Source: Chryseobacterium sp. MYb264 (GTDB taxonomy: Bacteria; Bacteroidota; Bacteroidia; Flavobacteriales; Weeksellaceae). Taken from it: a stretch of 64,000 bases of DNA. How positions within the stretch are numbered: the first letter of the stretch is position 1; each line of letters starts with the position of its first letter. The notes below the pieces were generated by a model. It was given only the letters and a program-made list of their open reading frames with translations. It was not told the origin of the DNA and made no database searches. The position numbers and the translations under genes are program-made. Below, in pieces: positions 25,654 to 32,824 of the stretch. The stretch spans positions 4,340,001 to 4,404,000 of the forward strand of contig NZ_CP142422.1 of the NCBI RefSeq assembly GCF_035974275.1, written 5' to 3'.

Positions 25654-26570
25654 TGAAGTCATTTAAACTTTTAATATAAAAAACGGCTTGTTTATTTTTG
25701 TGTTGCGAAACATAAAAAACAAATCAAGCCGATGATGTACCAAGTACTAGACAAAGATATAATAGAAAATGAAATAGTACCTAATCTTCCTAAGCCAAAA
25801 CGAGGATTTTTTCCCAAAGCCCCTCTTGCTGAAATAGTAAATTGCATATTATACAAACTGAAAACAGGGGTTCAATGGGCTTATTTACCTGTAAAAAGTC
25901 TTTTTGCAGAGAATGTTTTGACCTATCAAAGTGTTTTCTATCATTTTCGTAAATGGTGTGTAAAAAATATTTGGCAAGATTGCTGGATAAAGCTATTATC
26001 AAAAAATAAATCGAAATTAGATTTATCCAGTGCAGATTTAGACGGGAGTCATACATCAGCATTACGGGGAGGAGAAGAGGTCGCTTATCAAGGGCGTAAA
26101 AAGAGAAAGACCACTACTTCGCTTTATTTTACAGATAGACAGGGACTTCCTTTAGCAATGTCAGACCCTATTGCAGGAAATCATAATGATCTGTATCATA
26201 TTGAAATCTATTTTGATCAGATCACTCAAACATTAGAAAAGGCAGATATTGCTGTAAAGGGATTATTTATGAATGCTGATGCAGGGTTTGATGCTCAAAA
26301 CTTCAGAAAGCATTGTGAAAATAAAGATATCATGGCAAATATTGCTTTCAATAAGCGTAATGGCTCAGACACAGACGAGATTTATTTTGATGAGCTTTTA
26401 TACCATCAAAGATATACTATAGAAAGAACAAATGCTTGGTTAGACAGCTTTAGATCATTGCTCAATAGGTTTGATACTACTGTATCTAGTTGGAAATCTT
26501 TTAATTATTTAGCATTTATGGTCATTGCACTAAGAAAGTTTTATAACACAAAAAAGTTTAAATGACTTCA
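25654..26570 (+). mobile_element. IS5-type insertion sequence (single copy)
   Basis: Terminal inverted repeats of 19 bp, TGAAGTCATTTAAACTTTT at 25654-25672 and its complement at 26552-26570, enclose one transposase gene. Only the first and last few bases outside the repeats are candidates for a target duplication, and I see none that is convincing. It sits between the immunity gene and the gene at 26589. Confidence 0.9.
25732..26565 (+). CDS. IS5-family transposase
   Basis: 277 residues with an N-terminal HTH-like region (PKPKRGFFPKAPLAEIVNCI) and a DDE domain: D in SSADLDGSHTSA, D in FMNADAGFDAQNF, E in RYTIERTNAWLDSFRSLLNRF. Its length is normal for the short IS5-group transposases, and the start is the ATG at 25732 (a second ATG follows immediately). 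The stop codon is inside the right inverted repeat. It is unrelated at sequence level to the 446-residue transposase. Confidence 0.92.
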   Translation: MMYQVLDKDIIENEIVPNLPKPKRGFFPKAPLAEIVNCILYKLKTGVQWAYLPVKSLFAENVLTYQSVFYHFRKWCVKNIWQDCWIKLLSKNKSKLDLSSADLDGSHTSALRGGEEVAYQGRKKRKTTTSLYFTDRQGLPLAMSDPIAGNHNDLYHIEIYFDQITQTLEKADIAVKGLFMNADAGFDAQNFRKHCENKDIMANIAFNKRNGSDTDEIYFDELLYHQRYTIERTNAWLDSFRSLLNRFDTTVSSWKSFNYLAFMVIALRKFYNTKKFK

Positions 26571-26588
26571 CAATTAAAATATTTAAAG

Positions 26589-27428
26589 ATGAAAAATAAT
26601 TTTAGTATAATCTTATTGTTTATGAGTATCCAGATTTATACTCAAAATCAAAAAGTAAAGGATTTTTTGAAAACAAATTATATAATTTCAGAACTTCATA
26701 ATGATTTTAATAATGACGGGTTAAAGGATGATTTATATATTTTCGCAAGTAATACTGAAAAAGAAACAAAAGTAACTATTGAAGACATGAATAAAAGGAA
26801 GTTACTAATAATATTTAATCGAAATAACAACAATTCAGTTTATTATGAAAATGATAATATATTTCCTTGTAGAGAATGTACAGGGAAAAGTGATAATGAT
26901 ATTAGCGATTTAAAATTTGAGAAAAATATACTATCATATAAGACAATAATAGCTCCTTTTTCATCTAATAATTATTCTATAATAAATTTTAAGTTAAAAT
27001 TTATTAATCAGAGCTTTGAAATTTGCAATTATGAAGAAACTTATTATAAAGTCGGTGAAGATAATCATGCTATTATCAGGTTAGATAGTGGCGATATTCC
27101 TAAGATGAAATTTAATTATTATGATTGGGTAGCAAATAAAAGTTGGGATGATTATATTTTAGTAACAAGCCAAAATGTTACAAAACTTAATGATTTTGCT
27201 TATAAGATTGAAAGCGTAAATCCATCTGTTTTAATAAATGTTCTTTTAAAGATTATTAAAAAATATCCAGAACGCGTAGTAGCTTATCTTAATTTAGCAG
27301 ATGGCTATTGGGAAACTGGAGATAAATTAAAAGCAAAAGAAAACTATAAAAAGTACATTGCTTTAATGAAATCTCAGAATAAGGATTTGAAAAGAATACC
27401 GCAGCTGGTTTGGGAGAGAGCTAAATAA
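26589..27428 (+). CDS. Secreted or periplasmic protein with C-terminal TPR-like repeat
   Basis: About 279 residues from the ATG at 26589, which starts a proper signal peptide (MKNNFSIILLFMSIQIYTQ); the longer frame would begin inside the insertion sequence. Residues 25-50 contain an Asp-rich loop (LHNDFNNDGLKDDLYIFA) like those of secreted FG-GAP-type proteins, and two cysteines (FPCRECTG). The C-terminal ~70 residues look like a TPR (VVAYLNLADGYWETGDKLKA). Before the insertion sequence arrived it probably followed the immunity gene, so it may be a second immunity or accessory gene. Function is unknown. Confidence 0.65.
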   Translation: MKNNFSIILLFMSIQIYTQNQKVKDFLKTNYIISELHNDFNNDGLKDDLYIFASNTEKETKVTIEDMNKRKLLIIFNRNNNNSVYYENDNIFPCRECTGKSDNDISDLKFEKNILSYKTIIAPFSSNNYSIINFKLKFINQSFEICNYEETYYKVGEDNHAIIRLDSGDIPKMKFNYYDWVANKSWDDYILVTSQNVTKLNDFAYKIESVNPSVLINVLLKIIKKYPERVVAYLNLADGYWETGDKLKAKENYKKYIALMKSQNKDLKRIPQLVWERAK

Positions 27429-27440
27429 AAAAATAAAAAA

Positions 27441-27468
27441 AAATCCGAAGAAGAAAATCTCCGGATTT
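27441..27468 (-). terminator. Intrinsic terminator for the secreted-paralogue genes
   Basis: AAATCCG (27441-27447) and CGGATTT (27462-27468) form a stem that on the minus strand is followed by a long T run. It lies 36 bp after the stop of the gene at 27504-28370 and faces the convergent gene at 26589. Confidence 0.7.
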
Positions 27469-27503
27469 CAATAATCTTTCAAAAATTTAAGACACTCAGT
27501 CTA

Positions 27504-28370
27504 TTAATTATTATTGTTCAGTCTTGTTATTCTGAGATATTTGGTATAATCCTCAGTGGCTTTCTTCAGAATACCGGCATTGCTTCCGTATGAAGGGGTT
27601 GCTGTTCCGGGTTTGGTAATGACAATTTTAATCCGGTCATTGGCGTTAAAACGGAGGATTGTTCTTGGAAGAATCACCGTCTGAAGCTGGTTAGATACTC
27701 CGATATCATAGGGAGTTGCTGACCCTGCCACTGCAGTCCATGTTGAGCCATTGTTCGTCGATTTCATCACCGTAATAGCGACGTATGTATAATTTGAATT
27801 ATCTGCCGTAACACTTCTCTGAGGATTAAAACTATAATTGGACAATAATCTGTAATTTCCTGCCGTTTTAATGGTGAAGATGTCATTGGTACTTGCCAGC
27901 TCAATATCGGCAGGGTTATCAATAGAAATTTCGTTGGCTGACCAAAGGATGGGAACCTCATAATTCTGACTGTTATTTACGCCTGTAACCTGTGCTGCAG
28001 TAAAGGACTGTGCTGTAGTAGATCTCATGACGTATTGATTAGACTGTTTATAAACAGTGATCTCTGAAAAGGTCGTGAACTTTTGCCATGCAGAACTTTG
28101 CCAGAAATAAATGGAGTTGCCGACTACTGCATTGCTGCCGCTGCCGTTTGCCGTGAGATTTACAACCATCAGTCCATTGGCGGGATTGGCAATAGTTATT
28201 ACGTCATTTCTCCCTGTTAAATTAAGCCGCGGCAGAAGAAACCCTTTATTGGCAGATGAAACCTCTAAAATTGCCGATGGACTTGGTGAAGATGTTCCTA
28301 TTCCGACTTGGGCATAGTGTAATGTGCCTAAGAACAACAGGATATATTTGCTTGTATCGTATATTTTCAT
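27504..28370 (-). CDS. Secreted paralogue 1 of a tandem triplet
   Basis: 288 residues with an N-terminal signal (KYILLFLGTLHYAQ) followed by the VGIGTSSPSPSAILEVSSAN opening common on the surface proteins of flavobacteria. Next come LLPRLNLTGRNDVITIANPA, a fold with IYFWQSSAWQKF, and a C-terminal beta-rich part (YTYVAITVMKSTNNGSTWTA). The two neighbours share this plan. Surface or tail-fibre-like roles are possible; there is no enzyme motif and no T9SS sorting domain. Confidence 0.7.
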   Translation of the reverse strand: MKIYDTSKYILLFLGTLHYAQVGIGTSSPSPSAILEVSSANKGFLLPRLNLTGRNDVITIANPANGLMVVNLTANGSGSNAVVGNSIYFWQSSAWQKFTTFSEITVYKQSNQYVMRSTTAQSFTAAQVTGVNNSQNYEVPILWSANEISIDNPADIELASTNDIFTIKTAGNYRLLSNYSFNPQRSVTADNSNYTYVAITVMKSTNNGSTWTAVAGSATPYDIGVSNQLQTVILPRTILRFNANDRIKIVITKPGTATPSYGSNAGILKKATEDYTKYLRITRLNNNN

Positions 28371-28399
28371 GTCGTTTATTTTTTTCGTCAGTTGCTTTT

Positions 28400-29296
28400 T
28401 TAATTAAGTTTTTGAATTCTGAGCAGGCGGGAGTAAGCCAGCCCCGTTCCTGATTCAATATTAAGGGTGCTGGTAGCAGATGCGGTTCCGTGGTTAACAG
28501 TGGAGCCCTTGGCAACTACAACCCGTATAAGGTTATTGGCGTTGAGGGTAACGATAAAAGGAGCCATCATAACGGAACGGTTACGGTCTCCTGTCCCTAC
28601 ACCCCATGTCGAACTTGTTTTTGAAATATTCGTCCATGAATCTCCGTTGTTTGTGGAAACCTGAATAATGAGATCTAAAGCTGCTATACAGTTTGTTTCC
28701 GTGGCTTGAGTAGTGCAGGTCGTCGATACCCAGGGGTTGTATCCTACATACCCTGTGATTTCATATCGTCCTGAAGAGAGAATCTTAAAATTATTATTGG
28801 CCAGAGAAACCCTGTTTCCGACATCTACATTCATCGCTCCTGTTGCTGACGAATTGAAATTGACAACTATATTTTGTGCGCTATTAAAATTAGTTTTGTT
28901 CAGCTCCTGATTGCCCGTATTTCCTACGATGAATACCTGTGGATAAAGCTCTGTTTCGAAGGTCTGAGCTGTGGCCATGTCAATCCAGCTTGTTCCGGTC
29001 CAATAATAAAAAGTATTGGCCATGATCAGGGAATCGGAAGTGGAGTTGGTCGTATTATAAACCAGTAACCCTACAGCAGGATTGGGAATGGTGGTAACAT
29101 CCGTCCTGTTTTGTAATGCCACACGGGGAAGCAAAACTCCTTTTTTGCCATTCGCAGGAAGGTTGCTGACATCAAGATCTAGTAATGCTGAGGCGTTCGG
29201 ACTTGAGGTACCGATACCCACCCCGGGCCCGTTGGTGTTTTGAGCATAAGCAAGACTTGCTGCCAGGAAGCATATGGTAGAAATATTTTTCAGCAT
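28400..29296 (-). CDS. Secreted paralogue 2 of a tandem triplet
   Basis: 298 residues from the ATG complementary to 29294-29296 (MLKNISTICFLAASLAYAQ), which gives a signal peptide that an upstream start would not. It has the same plan as its neighbours: VGIGTSSPNASALLDLDVSN, GVLLPRVALQNRTDVTTI, FYYWTGTSWIDM, then RYEITGYVGYNPWVSTTC and ALDLIIQVSTNNGDSWTN. It differs in having two cysteines in the C-terminal half. The gene is 29 bp from paralogue 1 and 16 bp from paralogue 3, so the three are one transcript. Confidence 0.7.
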   Translation of the reverse strand: MLKNISTICFLAASLAYAQNTNGPGVGIGTSSPNASALLDLDVSNLPANGKKGVLLPRVALQNRTDVTTIPNPAVGLLVYNTTNSTSDSLIMANTFYYWTGTSWIDMATAQTFETELYPQVFIVGNTGNQELNKTNFNSAQNIVVNFNSSATGAMNVDVGNRVSLANNNFKILSSGRYEITGYVGYNPWVSTTCTTQATETNCIAALDLIIQVSTNNGDSWTNISKTSSTWGVGTGDRNRSVMMAPFIVTLNANNLIRVVVAKGSTVNHGTASATSTLNIESGTGLAYSRLLRIQKLN

Positions 29297-29312
29297 ATTT
29301 TTTTTATATAAA

Positions 29313-30227
29313 TTATTGTTGAATATCATAATCTAAAAGCGTAAGGGTTAGGTTTTTTGATATGGGTGTCCTGGTGGAAGATGCTATAGATGGGAGAGGA
29401 GCATCAGGTGAAGACGCAGGATTTTCCCCGTGAATACTTGAGGTATCACTTACGCCAAAAGGATTCTGGACAACCATTCTCACCATCTGTCCGGCAGTAA
29501 GGTTAATAGGAGTGGAAATCAAAGTGGCAGTTTTCAGTAAATTATTGGTTCTTACTCCCCAGGCTGTTCTGTTTCCGATCACATCAGTCCATGTACTGCC
29601 GTTGTTATTGGACAGCTGCAGCTTCAGATTAAGAAAGCATCCTCTTTGCGGAGATCCTATGGAAGTACGGTTAGGATTATAGTTCACATAGCCTGATATT
29701 TCATACAGCCCGGTAATATTAATCTTAAACGTATTTCCTGATTTTGTTGCGATATTCCCGGTATTAACCACCATATCGGTATCTGAAAAAGAGATGGGGA
29801 TTCCACCGTTTGCAGCACTGGTAGCGTTGATGTCATTATAGGTAAAAGTCTGGCTTGATGTCGCATTGAGACTCATGACTCTGTAGGCAAGAAAGCTTTC
29901 CAGTACCGTGGTTACTCCAAAATCTACCCATTCTGTGCCATTCCAGTAATAATATCGGTTAGGATGAACATTGTCTGGAAATGTGCCGGCAGTTGAAAGA
30001 TTATACACTAAGAGACCTACAGCCGGTGAGGGAATTGTCTGCGTATCACGAGAACCTGTAAGACTGACCCTGGGACCCAAGAACCCTTTTTTGCTTCCCG
30101 TGGGCAAACTGGCGGTGTTTAACTCCAAAATTGCAGAAGGATGAACTTGCGAAGTTTGAATTCCAACTTGGGCATTTAAGCAAAAGCTTAAAGATAACAA
30201 GGAAATTAATGAAAAAAATTTAATCAT
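29313..30227 (-). CDS. Secreted paralogue 3 of a tandem triplet
   Basis: 304 residues with a signal peptide (MIKFFSLISLLSLSFCLNAQ), then VGIQTSQVHPSAILELNTAS, FLGPRVSLTGSRDTQTIPSP, YYYWNGTEWVDF, and a C-terminal domain with LYEISGYVNYNPNRTSIGSP and LNLKLQLSNNNGSTWTDV. It is the first gene of the triplet. Divergence between copies is high, so the duplications are old, unlike the insertion sequences nearby. Confidence 0.7.
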   Translation of the reverse strand: MIKFFSLISLLSLSFCLNAQVGIQTSQVHPSAILELNTASLPTGSKKGFLGPRVSLTGSRDTQTIPSPAVGLLVYNLSTAGTFPDNVHPNRYYYWNGTEWVDFGVTTVLESFLAYRVMSLNATSSQTFTYNDINATSAANGGIPISFSDTDMVVNTGNIATKSGNTFKINITGLYEISGYVNYNPNRTSIGSPQRGCFLNLKLQLSNNNGSTWTDVIGNRTAWGVRTNNLLKTATLISTPINLTAGQMVRMVVQNPFGVSDTSSIHGENPASSPDAPLPSIASSTRTPISKNLTLTLLDYDIQQ

Positions 30228-30703
30228 ATTAAGATTTTTATAATAATATATTTAATTGAAATGTTTGTTTTGATGTATTGTATTCATAAAAACAGCAACA
30301 ATGTATTAATTCATATGAAAAATAGGGGTCTTGTTAACATATCTTAACAGGAATTATTTAAATAGATAGTATCGATTTTAATTATAGTTTAGAAGGAATG
30401 AATATTGAAGTATTCTAAAGTTTTATCGCAAAAATGGAGGGGGTAGTCATCAGAGGAAGGATCAGTAACAAAATCGGGTAACAAATCAAAAAAAAAGAGA
30501 AAGAATAATGAGGGCACTGAAAAACCCCGTTCATATAGAATTACCAATTGATTTGGAGTTAGAATTAAGAGTTTATTACGAAAATTAAACCTTCGTAATA
30601 AGCTTTTTTTCTTTTTTTCAGTATCAAATTTTTGAGGTTTAACGGGATTGATATTGCGCCACGCCTGCGATGTTTATAAAAGACGGAGTATAGATCGATT
30701 TCT

Positions 30704-32152
30704 CTATATTAATTTCAGGATTCTCTTCAAATTGACAGTGAAAATAGCCATTGCACCCTGCATTTGCATATTTTCAATACCATTTGCAATCGCCCTGTCG
30801 TAGCCGTGTACGTTTTTAAGCTCGCTGTTTTTGGCTTCGATTTTATAGCGGTGTTTCGATTTTTCTTTGTAATAATCGCTTTCCTGAAAAATCATTTGCT
30901 CCTTATGTAAGTCTGATTTTATGGAAACCGAATAAGTTTTAGATTTTGCTCCTTCTTTATAACATCCTTCTTTTAATGGGCAAACCTTGCATTTTTCAAT
31001 ATCAAAATAATAGGTATCCACTTGATTTCCGCCTACGTGTTTCTTCCCGCCACGAGCTTTGCGAATCGCCAAATGCCCTGCAGGACACACAAAACGGTCG
31101 GCATCTTTATTGTAATCAAAACGGTCTTCATCTTTTCGAAAACCCTGGGTGATGGAAGGATTAAGTCTGGCTACTATTTTAATATTTTGTTCGCCCGCAA
31201 TTTTCAGATTTTCTTTTCCGCTGTAAGCAGCGTCACCAATGATGGCATCTACCTCCATCCCGTTGTCCTGGCTCATCTGCAGTAATTTTGGCAGTTCCGG
31301 GCCGTCGCCTTTTTCTCCCGAAGTTACCACGGCCGCCGTAATAATCCGCTCTTCGCTCATCGCCAAGTGCGTTTTGTATCCGAAAAAAGAACTGTCAGCC
31401 GATTTGTGACCCGTTTTAGCGTCGGCATCTTTTGAAAAAACCATCTGCTCCCCGGTGTCTCTCACTGTTTCCTTCAAAAGATTCAGCTTCTCCTTTACAG
31501 CAGGAATCTCCCTGATAGAAGCTTCGTTTTCAATGCGTTTTTCGAGTTCTCTGCAATAATCCAATTCTTTGTTTAAATCATTTTCAATATTTTTTGAGGG
31601 CATTTTAGTTTTAAATTCTTCATCAAACTGATAAACGGTCTTGCGAAGCAGTTTTGAGCGCTCCCGCAATACTTCTATCGTTGAAAAAGGATTGCTCATC
31701 GACAAGGTGTGAGTGGCATCTACAATGATGGATCTGGATTTGATGATGCCTTTTTCAATCGCAATACTCACGGTTTTACCAATGAGCAAGCTTAAAAGAT
31801 CACTATCTTTCAAACGCAGTTTTCTGAATTTTGTAAGGGAACTGGGATTGATTACATCTTCTTCCGGAGTCATATCCAAGAAATATTTAAAGGACATATC
31901 ATACCGGGAACGCTCTACCACATCTACATCAGAAACTGTATAAATACTTTTTAAAAGCAGGTATTTAAACATCCGTACCGGACTTTCAGCATTGCGACCA
32001 TTGTTTAAGCAGTATTTGCTCAAAAGCTCATCATAGATGAAAGAAAAATCAATCAGCTCATTAATTTTTCTAAGAAGGTTTTCCTTCGGTACAATTAAAT
32101 CATACAAACCGGAATAGGCACTCAACGGAAGTTTTTCTTGCTGTATTAACAT
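30704..32152 (-). CDS. IS1182-family transposase
   Basis: 482 residues. N-terminal DUF772-type region (LINELID-like helices through INPSSLTKFRKLRLKD). Catalytic acidic residues are in IIVDATHTLSMSN, AIIGDAAYSGKENL and the late Glu in RYKIEAKNSELKNVHGYDRA. A Cys cluster (CPAGHLAIRKARGG, then KCKVCPLKEGC) lies before the last catalytic residue, as is typical of IS1182 transposases. Length is normal and the frame is intact. Confidence 0.93.
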   Translation of the reverse strand: MLIQQEKLPLSAYSGLYDLIVPKENLLRKINELIDFSFIYDELLSKYCLNNGRNAESPVRMFKYLLLKSIYTVSDVDVVERSRYDMSFKYFLDMTPEEDVINPSSLTKFRKLRLKDSDLLSLLIGKTVSIAIEKGIIKSRSIIVDATHTLSMSNPFSTIEVLRERSKLLRKTVYQFDEEFKTKMPSKNIENDLNKELDYCRELEKRIENEASIREIPAVKEKLNLLKETVRDTGEQMVFSKDADAKTGHKSADSSFFGYKTHLAMSEERIITAAVVTSGEKGDGPELPKLLQMSQDNGMEVDAIIGDAAYSGKENLKIAGEQNIKIVARLNPSITQGFRKDEDRFDYNKDADRFVCPAGHLAIRKARGGKKHVGGNQVDTYYFDIEKCKVCPLKEGCYKEGAKSKTYSVSIKSDLHKEQMIFQESDYYKEKSKHRYKIEAKNSELKNVHGYDRAIANGIENMQMQGAMAIFTVNLKRILKLI

Positions 32153-32183
32153 TTGCTTTGCTATTGAAATTTACATTGAAGAT

Positions 32184-32224
32184 AAAAAAATAAGCAAAAC
32201 TTTTAAAGTTTTGCTTATTTTTTT
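32184..32224. terminator. Symmetric bidirectional terminator at the 5' end of the IS1182 element
   Basis: A near-perfect palindrome (AAAAAAATAAGCAAAAC / GTTTTGCTTATTTTTTT around TTTTAAA) with A and T tracts on both sides, so it can stop transcription from either direction. It lies just upstream of the transposase and would block read-through from outside promoters. Confidence 0.75.
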
Positions 32225-32532
32225 TAATGAAGTTTACTTTTTCAGTGCCCTCAGAATAATAACACCGTTTTTTAGAATTTTATAAGGATTTGTTCACTTA
32301 ATAAATGAGTTTTTTAAACTTTGAAAGGCGAAAATCCTAACACTTTTAATAAAAATGCTTTTAGATCCACAAGAAGTGAGAAGCATACAATAATCATATT
32401 TCACTGATATTTTCACGGCCTGGTCTATAAGGAAATCGAATATGGTTTATCAGAAATTCAGACCATACCGCGGATTTAGCCTAGCTGACGAATTTACAGT
32501 ATCAATCGTAAAAAGAAAGGCATCATCGAAGC

Positions 32533-32714
32533 GGAGAGCTATTTGTTATTCTGGAAGATCAATGGGATAGTGAATGTAACGCCTTATTTAAAGATCTAAA
32601 TATTTTAATAAAACAAAAAGAAATCAATCCGCATCATCGGTGGCTTTAGCGGATCCCTATGCTCCGTACAGCAAATGTCTGGCTGGTAGAAATTTCAGAT
32701 TTAATTTTAAATAA
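32533..32714 (+). pseudogene. Gene remnant
   Basis: Downstream of the IS1182 element, one frame reads GELFVILEDQWDSECNALFK and on to EINPHHR. After an apparent shift another frame continues VALADPYAPYSKCLAGRNFR to a stop at 32712-32714. Both halves look like real protein, and the join needs a small indel near 32635-32650, so this is probably a decayed small gene of unknown family. No functional start is visible. The rest of 32261-32824 holds nothing else I can support. Confidence 0.4.
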
Positions 32715-32824
32715 GATAATCTATAAAATAGCGAATAACCCTATTTTTCATTTTTTCCAACCTTTTTCCCTTTTCCCGCATCTTTATCAATAGAAACATT
32801 GTTCAACTAGAAAACGCTATTGAT

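Larger units (their letters stand above)
30510..32252 (-). mobile_element. IS1182-family insertion sequence
   Basis: 1743 bp, ends GAGGGCACTGAAAAA (left) and its complement (right), flanked by the 8-bp direct repeat AGAATAAT at 30502-30509 and 32253-32260. A hairpin TTATTACGAA / TTCGTAATAA lies at about 30574-30602 inside the left end, after the transposase stop. Confidence 0.92.
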
